Shown here piece after piece: positions 24,901 to 36,900 of a stretch of DNA of 64,000 bases; position 1 is the stretch's first letter; each line of letters starts with the position of its first letter. The notes beneath the pieces were generated by a model, which saw only the letters and a program-made list of their open reading frames with translations, was not told the origin of the DNA and searched no databases. Location: the NCBI RefSeq assembly GCF_963966145.1, contig NC_091046.1, positions 10,416,001 through 10,480,000 of the forward strand, read 5' to 3'. The translations under genes and the position numbers were made by a program. Origin of the DNA: Tenebrio molitor. Its lineage: Eukaryota > Arthropoda > Insecta > Coleoptera > Tenebrionidae.

Positions 24901-27900
24901 ACCTGTGCGAAAACCTTTTATGACACCTTTTAAAATGACCGCCAGTACTTCGTGAAAGTTCGTGACGAGGGTCGTTGGGCATCAGATGCTTCATAGGCGT
25001 CGGTGTTCCGTCATTTTACTGGGATTTGGTTTTTTACACGTGAACCGGTTGGTGAATTGTCTTTGTATTTTTTCAGTTGTATAACTCTGATCTGTTTTTA
25101 TTTTGAACTAAATATTTACGGTCGTCTTCCTACAATTCCTACAAAAATTGGCCCCAGAAAAAAAGTTAAAGGGACGCCACTGGAAAGATGAAATATCTGC
25201 GTTAACTTCGGTTTCGCTCGGCTCATCTGGAGACCTTTTATTAGGTCTACAGAAAAGCGCGGTCGTATCCACTTTTTTGAAGAGTGCTCCCTCCATATCT
25301 ACGGTTTCACCAATGTTCTGAAGATTAACATTCTGACTAACACTAACATTAACATTACCATTAACACTATTGTGACAGATACATTAACACGAAATCTATC
25401 AATTTCTTTCTATTCGGGAATTTTATTTCTGTGGCGGTCGTGAAAAAGTAGGTAAGTCAAATAATTTCAAAAATGAGTTAACGATGTTTACACCTTAATA
25501 ATAAATCATGGAGTTAAATAATTCAGATTTTCACAGTTTAAAATTTACTTATATTGTAAGCAAGTACAGGTAGAAAGAAGTTTCTATTTAATTACAGGAT
25601 TTTAGGAATTATGTGGAATTTTGAATCGTTGCCCTGAAAAATTAACATTTTCGACTTACCTACTTTTTCACGACCGCCACAGATTTGTTCTGTAGTTACT
25701 ACCAACAATGTTACCAGATGCCATAGCCACCCCTTATCAGCATTCGTGGTGAATAGACAACACAAACAGATTTAACACACTTGTCCCTTTAGCTACAGCA
25801 TTTTTTCTTAGGACACTAATGCAACATAATTACTGTAACACTCCAAAAAAGTAACTGTTAATTTATCACTAGTACTAATACATCTAAACACTGGTAACAC
25901 ATTAACATGCATCTTTCAGGTAACAATACAGAAGTAGTGTTATTAAGTACAAAATGTGTTGAAGAGGATTACAGATTAAATACAAGCTTAGAAGAAAAAC
26001 CAAAACGCAAATCTGAAAAAAAAATATTACACAAGTAAGGATTTAAGTATGTTCATAAAATAAATATAACCCGAAAATTATTAAATTCTAATAGTAAATC
26101 TACTATTAAAAAATCAAAATTAAACACACATGATTACCTATTGTTTATATTTAATTATTTAATGTTTATAAAGTATTAGAAATTAGTCGAACTGAGTTAA
26201 ATTGTGTACACTGTTGGTTATACTGTCGGTAATTCTGTATGTGTAATTTATTATTCGTAGATAACTTATCGAACGTGTCAAAGAAGCAAAGATAGGACAG
26301 AAGCGAAGTTCCAACGTCAGTTCAGGGGCATAGTATGTATGTATATCCTAAGCATAACATAACATCTAAACTTACCTTACTACTACTGTCTATTTTCAGT
26401 CTCCAAGAGGGTCTGCGCTCGTGCGCAACAGTAGGTTCTTCACTATCACGCGTTATGACAGTGGGCGCCGCGGTAGTTATTGTAGCGGTCACACTCACTC
26501 CGTTAGAGGAATCCCCGTTAGCTCCAGACTGTTAGTACACATACATGATATTAGGTGATGATGTAAAAAAAATCGTTTCGTGATTATGCAAAACATTAGG
26601 AGCTCGCCCCCATTTGCTGTGATGATCGAACAGGTGATGAATGAATCAAGCATGGCAAACATTATTCACCACATTTACCGTTGACAATGGTTGCTGACAC
26701 GTTCTGAAAATATCCTCGACTCGAAAGAAACACTTACTTGCTCGTTGTTGTTGTTGCAATTTGGCTGATTCTTATTTTTGACGAACTGTTCGGCCGATTT
26801 TATCTCTTCCAGCGTCACGCCTTGGGTTGAGCGTCTCGTTTCCCTTACGCGTTTCGCGTGAGCTTTCCTCTGGGTCTCACTTTCTTCGTCACGGACGGGA
26901 GGAACAAATGACCTTTAAAAATTCCCATGTAACAGACATTTTTTTAGCAATTAAAGGACTTGCTGTTCGTGGCCAAAACGTTCAAGTATGGATTTACATT
27001 CTCTTAAAGAAAATCCATTGTTGAACACAGTCATTCTGTGCGAGCAGCAAATTAATGGTCTGCAATGATGCTTAGTTCAACAAATTTACGTTTGTGGGTT
27101 AAAAATTACACAATATTGTGTACTTCGTGCAGAAGAATGAATAGCTTCAAAAGTGTGATTAGTTAGAAATATTATATCATCCAGTTATGATCACTGAGAC
27201 AAATTGGAAACACAACAACACTACGATGGTTTAGTAAGCGACAGTACAACACGCTGTTAAAATGTATAACGTAACAACTAGAACCATACTTGAAGAAGTT
27301 TTTAAACATTTGCAGTCTAGTGCCACCAGGAGTTGTGGGAGTTGTGACTGTAGAAGTGCTAGTAGTAGTGACAGTGACAGGCTGATTTGTGCCAATTGGT
27401 AATTTTAAACCGCTAACAAAAAAATTCACAACATGAAAACATCAACAATTTCCAATACCTACACTATGCAACATAATTAAAAATTCACTCAAGAATGAAA
27501 TACAGTGAATACTGGCTAAATTACATAAAACTTTAAGGTTATTTAGTCAATTCTTCTACCGAAGATGTGCCGAAGTGATTCAAGTTGATTTACGAAAATC
27601 ACATCACACAAGCTTACACATTCTCACATTATACAAAAACTACAAATTTTCTTTGACAGTAATCTTACCTTCTGAGCGGTTGATTGTTTGTCACTGGACT
27701 CGTTACGGGTGATGTTTTTGTTTGCGAGGTGGCTGTACTGTTGTTTTCGTTACTATCATCTTTCGAGACCCTATAAATAAAGAAATAATTTTAAAATGCA
27801 CAGTTCACACACATTAACCACATTTTTTTGCACGAAAGTCTTCACTAAAGCAGCGTTTTCTGTTCAAATGTAGTTTTCCCAACTGAATGCCACTTCTTTA

Positions 27901-30900
27901 TATCTTTTACAAATAACACGATGTTTACCGTATTGTGAAATCAAACATATTTCTTTTTCAGTAACGTTAAGTATTTACAATGAAATTAAAAGCAAATGCA
28001 GCAAAAATGTAAATATACAATGTGCATTCTGGGACAACTTGCAAAACACAAAAATAAAAATAAAATCTCGACATAATACCTAGACATTATTGTAGAGGCC
28101 AAACAAGAGCTAATGTAAGTCTGAAACTAATGTTGCTGGCGTACAAAAATTATTTCATTTCTACACTGAATAATACATTAATACATTTATAATGGTTATA
28201 ATTTTCTTGAGTTGATTTTTTTATAAAATTATCTAAAGAACTATGTACTGGTAAGACATTTTCTAAATTTTTACGATTGATTAATTTAATATCATTATTA
28301 AAATTGTTGCTTCGTTTTAGAATTCAAGCCCTGTTTATCATGTTAATTTGGTAATCTATAAATAGCCAATCGCTGCATTCAGATCTCAAAATACACTATT
28401 CTCAACGAGATGCATTTTGAACTTTTTCTTTTAATAAAAATGACGGTATTTTTAATAATATCAATCATTAATTTGTTATACACTTATATAAAACAAGACA
28501 TTTATGACCATTAAGAAAGTATGAATTTAAAGTAACCATTTACAAAACTTATGAACGTAAATTTTTACTAAAAGAAAAATCTAATCCCGTTGTCAAACAC
28601 GGATGTAACCTCTAATGTTAATTTCAATTAGTGTGGGTTTAATATACGACTAATGTGCGCTACTATCTGCTAAAAATGTTTCAATCATCTAGGTCTACAA
28701 ACTAAAATACGTGAAAAAGCATGAACCGAGTCGTTGATTTAACAATCGCCAATTCGATCTTATCTCAACTCATCAATGTCAGTGCAATAGTCAAATGGAA
28801 TGCCCAGTTTTTATAAAAATCTGAATGTTATTCCATTCATGCGATCTAGTTAACGATATCTAAACATCTATTCATTTAATCCTGATCCGAATATAAAGTG
28901 ATGGCCAAGCGTTATAATGCATTAGCTCGTTATGCTCGCATTAGTGTGTAAAACCATCGCTTTATAAGGGATAAAATTACACTAAATCGTGCATACCTGT
29001 TATGCTGCAGAGAAGTTTTATAGGAATTTGGGATAATGTCGGAATGAGGTCTGGACGAGTAAGGAATAATAGTGTCATTGGAATTTCTATATGCCTTAAT
29101 GCGTGCATGCAGTTCCTCGTATTTCGAGCAGAACCTAAACATACAAGCAAGTGTCAGAGCGTTAGATGCAGTTAGTTCATACTACCTCAGACATCGTTCA
29201 AAATACGTCTTCAATTTGACATCTTTCGCTAAATAAAATAAGCATGCTCCTATATCGTCTATAACAGAAAAATTCTACAAAGGAACGATACAAATCTCAA
29301 GTAGTACAAACTTTAGAAAAATAAATTAAATCGAATGTAATTAAGCCATTAATATGAACGTTTTAATCCCCCTTTGCAAGATGAAAATATTAAAACATCT
29401 CGAAGCTTCATTGTTGTTACTTAAAATTATTGTTAATAAGCGATTAAGCTCAGCATCATTTTGCGAAGGAGTTATTGTTGTATTTAAACAAAGCGACGGG
29501 AAACACTTACTCTTTATCTGTTTGTAAACTGTTTGGTCTCCTAGGTGTAACGTCGTTTTCATTATTTATATCCGTTGAATTTATTTTATCCCCTGGAACA
29601 AGAAACAGAATAAAAGTACAATAAGAAGTAGAGTAGAATGTAAATTTCAAAGTGAAAAACGATCGAGTAATATTGACTAACCGGTGGTTTTCACTGGACT
29701 GGGTACGTCGGCTTTGGTCTGTCGCGTGTTTTGTTTTCTCCAAGAGTGCGAGTTATCTTCGTTATTTGAATCCACTAATTGTTTAGGAGGCACACTGGGT
29801 GGCAGTCTTACAGGTTCTGTGTTTTTATTTGATATGCTAACCGAATCTAAAGCGTTTACCCTATTCTTCTTTTCTGTAAACAAAAATATAAATAACATCA
29901 AACATACAAAACTGTACCCATGCAAGACATCACAACATTAGTAGCCGCAGACGTTGTTATTATTGAACATTCAGTTAAATTCTCATTAATACAGATCTAT
30001 GTATTAATTGAAGATTAGTGAAAAGAGTTGCTCTTTGTTTAGTCATTTCGAAAGTAAGACTTGAATAGAAATTTCCTTTAAACTTTAAGTATTCAAAAAT
30101 GTAGTTGCCAGTGAAGAAAAAAAAAACGACACAAAGCTGTCATCTTATTAATCAAACCCCTGTTAAAAAGATGTGGCATTTTTTCGTTTAAAAAAATATC
30201 TGGCTGAAAATAATTAGCAAACGAGTGAATGAATGTTAAACAAAAGGTAACAACCGAAAAAAATCATTAAATATTTAAGAATTTGGTAATTGTTCACTTT
30301 AACTACTTCTGGAATTTTCGCGTTTTTTCTGGATAGACAGCCTCAGGGCGTCCTCGTAGATCGTGTCCCACCATTCAAACCTTGTGCAAATGCCTTTTTT
30401 TTCTCTCTTGTTGTGTTTCAAGGTCGCGCCAAGTCTTAGTATAACTAAAGGGTAAGGAAAATTTTCATTTGCACAAGGTTTGACTGGTGGGAAACGATGT
30501 AGGAGGACGTCCTGAGGCTGTCTAGCCAGAAAAAACGCGAAAATTCCAGAAGTAGTTAAAGTGAACAATTACCAAGAATTTTGTGAAATATGTAAAACAA
30601 GATGACTGCACTTTTGCTTTTAACATATTCCGATTTTTTTTTTTCATTTTTACTATTAATATGTAATTATTTGTTATATGTATCTAGAAGATTGAAATAC
30701 AAAAAACTTTGCAGAAAAGTTTAAATCTTTGATCACACAGAAAGAAATTAGCTGTTATGTTATACAGCACATTCAGCAAGCAAGAAGGCGCTAAATTACT
30801 CGTAGCTGCTATCGCTCATATCCTCAATAAAAAATACTCTTATTTAAAATAAGATTATGGAGATAAACAAGAAAACACAACTGACCTTGAGTCACTAAAA

Positions 30901-33900
30901 CTTGAAAAAGTAAATGAGTTATTTCCTAGTAAAAATACAAATGTAATTATTTTTTAACACGTCAAGAGCATGAAACTGTTTGTGTCATAATAAATTAAAC
31001 TTTCAAAAAGCAAACGAAAAGATAAATATAATTCCGTAGTAATCACGTAGTAAAATTAACGGTATTTAATAAATATGTACATAATCATATTCGTTATCAA
31101 GCTCATAAATTAAAAGGTAAACAGTTTAAAAACTGACTTATTTAGACACTTTTTAGGCACATTTCAAATAATCTTGAGGAAAAACAGTATTTTTTTATGT
31201 TCGATGAGACAGATTTATTTTTTAGAATGATTCAGAAATTTGATAAGCTCTACGTATTTATCTTAAGCGTTTCTTTTGTAATCAGTAATCACTCTATTAC
31301 TATTCTCGCAAAATCTAAAGATTGTCTATTATGAAAATGATTGCAAAAATCTGTATCTAAACAAAAAGCAACCCCCTATGGCTTTCTTTTTTTGTTACAA
31401 TAACATTTCATTCATGCTCAAGTTTTTTGTTTTAATGTTTTATTACATTACTAAACATTCTGATGGATGCTGTACAAGATTAATTTGTCAATGACTACAG
31501 ACTGACAAAATTTACCATCATCAGTGCTGTTCGATTCTGTTTCAGAACTGCTTTCAGTCTCGGATTCACTTTCACTAGACACGTCCATTTCTTTAAAGCA
31601 GCAGAAAAAAAAAACATTTTTTTTTAAGAAAGCATTAAAATCGAGAAACAGTTAAGAACAAGACAACTCCCGCACCAACTCACCGATATTATCTTCCTCT
31701 TTCTCTTCCTTCTCGACGATTTCCACTTCGACTTTCTTAACTTTAATTGGTGTTTCAGTTTCAATGGTCCTGTCTTGTACCTCAGCTCTTTTCTTGGCCT
31801 GCCGCCTATTGAGCACCTCTTCCTTGTTCTGTTTTTTCTTGAGATCTTCCAGAAACTTCAACATGTCGGTGTCGGCTAAATCGAACGGCGTCTGACCCTG
31901 TCGTTTAAACACCACAATTAATCGAAAAAAATTCTCGTCGCGATCATACGTACGACGTAGTTTTTCGCATCCATATCAGAAAAATTTTCCGCTAGAATTT
32001 GGCAAGCGTCCTTATGGCCCCAATGAGCAGCAGCGTGTAGAGGAGTCCATCCGTCGATATCCTGAGAATCAAGGTCCGCTCCACACTGAAGCAATACTCT
32101 GAAAACGACATCGGTTTTCCTTCTGGATAAATCGAAAAAAAAATTTGTTACTTCATGACATCCGTGTAGCCCTTGGCGGCCGCCACGTGCAGGGCGGTCG
32201 CCCCGTTCTTCGGATGTGGTGCATCCACCAGCGGACTCTTCGTCGTCAACCATTCCCTAGCATCGTGGAGCATTATACGTTTCTCTTCGTTCCGTGCGGC
32301 GTCGCAGTCGATTCCTAAACAAAACTTGGTCACAATTCGTGTCTCAAATTTGTCAACAATATGAACCTCTCTTCTTGATTTCCTCGTTCAACAAATCTTC
32401 CATTTTTTGGCATTCCGCTATGTCTACGGCCAACTCTCCATCGTTGTTTACGGCGGCAACGTTAGCACCTTTTTCTATAAGATATTTGGCAATGTATAAA
32501 AAACCGCAACTTGCTGTTGCGTGGAGTGGTGTCCATCCTTCGTTGTCTCCCTTGTTCACGTCAGCTCCGTGCTCGACCAGAAATTCGACCATTTCTGAAT
32601 TGTCATCTATGCACGCCTGGAACAAACTCCACGTTCAAAAAATTATTAATCAATGGACAGGACGCCGTCTTCATTCAAATCGATCCCATCTACTGGCATC
32701 CATTCAACACCAAAAATATGCGGAATAATTAACGATAAAATTTGAATAGGTTTTTTAGATCTCACTTTTAACACGTCCGAAAACCGAAATCGTCATCTAC
32801 AAACCCGATGCAACAAAATTTTAATAGCGGTAAACGCGGTTTAACAACAGTTATTATAAATTATTACATTATTTTTTTAAATACCAAATTAACGAGTTTT
32901 TTTAATCATCACTTGCAAAAAATTTTTTGTACACTGAATAACCAAAGCATACTATTAAAAAAAAACAACTTCGTTTTTATCTCGGTTAAAAATTTAAGAA
33001 GTTCTTTATAAATCCTACCGTGAATGGAGTAAACTCACCAATCTGTATTCTAATAAAAATACATTTAATTCCACAGTTAATACCTTCAATAAATTGAATA
33101 CTTGTTTTTGGATGACGTTTCTGGACAAAAAATATATGTGCCATCATCTGAAAAAATGTTAAACCAATATTGGCAAAACTTTCGACTTTCAATAGCTTTG
33201 TTGATTTGTTCCCAATTAATCGTAATCTCGCTAAACAGATATGGTGCTTAAAATACTAAATAATCATTATTAAACACTGACTACACCTTCGTCTTTTTAA
33301 TGACCTTAAATTTGGTTGTGCAAGTATGCTTAAAAAGTACTTTTAAGGGGAGCTTTTATTTATTGCTCATTGTGCCATTGCGCTCCAAAACGCAACACAA
33401 ATTTTGGTTAGGTCCGGCCTACATTACGGCAATCCTCAAATAAATAACGACGAAATAAAGAAGTATTAGCATTAATCACATTACGCCGTCTTTGCACGTA
33501 TTATACAACTTCTTGTAAGAATACTCCGTGAAAACGGCAATTCCGGCCAATTTTAGACCGTCTGCTCTAAATTTAGAACCTCCCCAAAAAAAAAGAAAAA
33601 CTTTATTCGAATCGACATCTCCGAAACGACGGGAATAGATATTTGCGCCACGATTCTCGGCAAGTGGGTCAGTCAACGAGAGCTAATTTTTTTTCGACTC
33701 AAAGAAAACTCAACCCGATAGTCTTGGTCATTAATCCCATTATTACGAGCAGTAGCATAACCTATTCCTGGGAAACAGTGACGGCGCGTGGCAGGTGGGC
33801 ATTTTTGTTGCTCCGGTTATTCGTCGTTGTTGTCGGCTTTATAAATTGAATTGGATAAAAAGGATTTTGGCATGAGTGATTCCACTACGAAAAGCGAACC

Positions 33901-36900
33901 GGTCAATGACTCCACAATAAAAAAAAAGGACAGAAAAAAAAATCAAAGAAAGATAAATAACGGTTGCAATTGCACCCAACTTTTGGCAGCGACACACTGT
34001 AGCTTCGGCATAATCGTGTGACGAGCTCGTCCAGTGTCACAACAAATATAAAACAAAACAAACTAACTTCCGACGCTCGAACGCCGAATTACGTTTGGTC
34101 TTTTATCAGACAACTTCGGGGGCGTTTGGTGGCGAGGTCTGCAACAGATTAGTCTGAATTGAGTTCTAGCTGGTGCTAGCACGCAGATTGCACTGAAATT
34201 GCCGTCCACAAAAATTTCCAACGGCCAGAGATTTCGTCGCCTATGAGCATACTCAATCCTCGGCTGAAAAACCTGGCTCGCTAATGTCTGGTATTTTTGC
34301 CCCGCAGAATGCAGGTGTCCTGCTGGGACATTACCGGCTCGTCTCAGACCTTCCCGGGGCAGAATGTGTAACGAGTACACCGGACGTGGGCCCCAAATGC
34401 GAGATTGCTCCAGACCCCGGCCACAAACGACCCTACTCAAGTCAATTTCATCATTTAAAAAACCAAAAACAGATCAGAAACGACTGAGACTGCAATTTCC
34501 GTTTAGTTTTTTGACTCGAGTTTATCGATTGAAATTTTGGACTGCAACTTTTGCTCTGACTCGAAGGTCTGTTTTGCGGAGGGTTTTTATCAGTTCGCAG
34601 ATCGTCGAGATTATCGCGAGGCCAGGTCTGCGACAGATTAGTCTGAATTGAGTTCTAGCGTAACGCCAGCCCGCAGATTAAACTAAAAATGCCAGCCACA
34701 AGAAATCCCAACGAGAAAGTTCCATCGCCTATGCCTCAGGACAATCCCCGGCTTCGAAACTCCGCTCGCAGATTTCTGGTGTTCTTGCCTCGCAAAATGC
34801 GAGCGCCCTCCTGGAGCATTCGAGGCTCGTCTCAGACCTTCCCGGGGCAGAATTGTGTAACGAGTACACTGTACGTGCGCCCCAAGTGCGAGATTGTCGC
34901 AGACCTTTAACCGACGCAATCTCATCTCTTTTGATCCATGTGTCATCATTTAAAAACCCACCCGTCCAGATGCGTTGCGCTAATGTAACACAATATGCTT
35001 TTAGAAAAAAAAAAACTACACTGTAATGGCTTTCATCCAGTTGGATCACGTGTTATCGATTAAAAATTTTGTTTGACAGCAAATGCTGTGTAGAAATTCA
35101 CGGGACGACTTACGACACAAGAAGCAAACTCGACACGATTATGCCATATATGGAAACCTAAACCTGCATAAAACATACTTAAAAATATCAAGTGAAGACA
35201 AAAGCATTGCATCAATGGGCTCGGCCGCAATATCTCGTGCAAATTAAATTCAACAAAAACGATGCAAACCAGTCAACTGATAAATTGAATGCCCACATTA
35301 TTCATCCTGAGATAGAGCGACCGATTAACATTGTCTGTTCTCGTAAATTCCCTTGCCTATCTAAATACATTGCACAAATTTGTACTTGACTCATTATTAC
35401 CGCGAGCCCACCGACGAGCTGCATTTATCAATTTATCGATTCGCCACACGGAATAATAATGAAACACAAAAAAAAATATGTACATAACGATCTCGCCAAT
35501 GATTTTATCGTTCAAAAATAAAGCATTGTGTCATCATGATCACGATACAATATCTAAGTTAAACTTATTAAACAAACAGAAACACAACAAATTTTATCTG
35601 TGAATCACCTCAACAAAAGATTCAAATAACAGTTGCCAACAGAAAGTTCATTTTGGTAATAACGAAAATTCACAATTAAAATTTTGCGACATCTTCCTGT
35701 AAGTCACCGATAACGATGACCTGGGAACATTTTTGTGCAATATAACTGTCGGTTGAGTTGAGAAAATGTGTTTGTAATCTTGCCCCAAATGAGTGATTAG
35801 TACTTGTCCTAAAAATGAGTAGGAAGGAACAGGTAAAGCTTGACGTTATTTGGTCAGTATATTCACCTCGTAATTGATGAACACGAACTCCGTAATGGCA
35901 CAGAAATAACATCAAAGTAATAGAACAAATCATAATATTTACAACTTACTTCATATCGAAACAATAAACGTTAGGCTCTTTAACAATAGAACGCCGCCTG
36001 ACAATACATAAGTGAAATATTTACACATACAAATCAATCGGTTAAGATCTTGGGGGCCGCCTTTTTTACGTAAGAAGACAAACCGATAGGAAATATCAAT
36101 AACTGGCTCACTTGATACATTTTAAATTTAGAGGAGCCTTATGTTTTGAAGGTCTTCTATTAATAATAAACTTAAAATTGGACCCAAAAATAAATTTTAA
36201 TAATCGATAATTATTAGTACTAAGAAAATAAGCAAACCTACAGGACTCGGTGTGAGAAATTTTACATTTTCGAAGTCAACACGGGAGAACATTGGCGGTG
36301 TAAAAAATTTCTTCGAGTTTGTTTTATGTCACAAGTCTGGTAAAAACAGAGGCGAAATGAATGTAGGTAATTTAAAATGTCAATACAACTAATGAGTTCG
36401 GCAAATGGCAGATTTAAACTTCATTTTGGCAAAGTACGCGCTCATAACGTTCAGGAATTAACTTTGAGGAAAATTTACAATGGCGCTCTACAACATCCAA
36501 CGTTTTAAGAACAAATTAAAAAAAATATATAAATAAATACGACTGATAAACATCACGATCTGCCAAGTTTTATGATGTCATAAAATGATCGCATTGTTAT
36601 CTCTCGATAACCATTCCGGGTAATTGAAAATTTGACACGGTTTGTCACAATTCAACACGATCATCACCAACTTTTTGATCAATGTTGGACAATACCAGTT
36701 TCGTTTGACCAAAGTACATTCTACAAAACAAACGTATTTGCGCAACGAAAAATGCGAAATTTCCAAATTTTAAGTAGTTTAAGTGGTGAGACTGTTTAAC
36801 CTCAATTTTATAACAAAGTCTGTGTGTAACAACTGTTTCTACAAACTTTGGTTGTAAACGATTTACCACAACCAACGTTTCAATCTAATTTAGAGGCAAT

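Larger units (their letters stand above)
24246..25761. mobile_element. Nested inverted-repeat elements in an Mbs intron (outer unit)
   Basis: The outer arms are about 24,251-24,288 (TTGTCTATTCACGATGAATG, AAGGGGTGGCT) and 25,725-25,761 (AGCCACCCCTTATCAG, ATTCGTGGTGAATAGACAA), inverted to each other. Inside lie further separate inverted-repeat units (24,551-25,379, with 24,829-25,308 inside it, and 25,429-25,682), so the stretch is a stack of insertions of different age. It lies between the Mbs exons 23713-23887 and 26376-26528. Confidence 0.6.

Noticed and set aside
25108..25296. 62-codon frame inside a nested MITE
   Set aside because: No similarity and located between inverted arms of a non-autonomous element.
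30299..30568. 89-codon - strand frame
   Set aside because: It runs through the palindromic MITE arms and is a by-product of the inverted repeat.
34063..35049. Several - strand frames of 85-125 codons
   Set aside because: They arise from the GC-rich duplicated repeat; the two copies are not conserved in one common reading frame.
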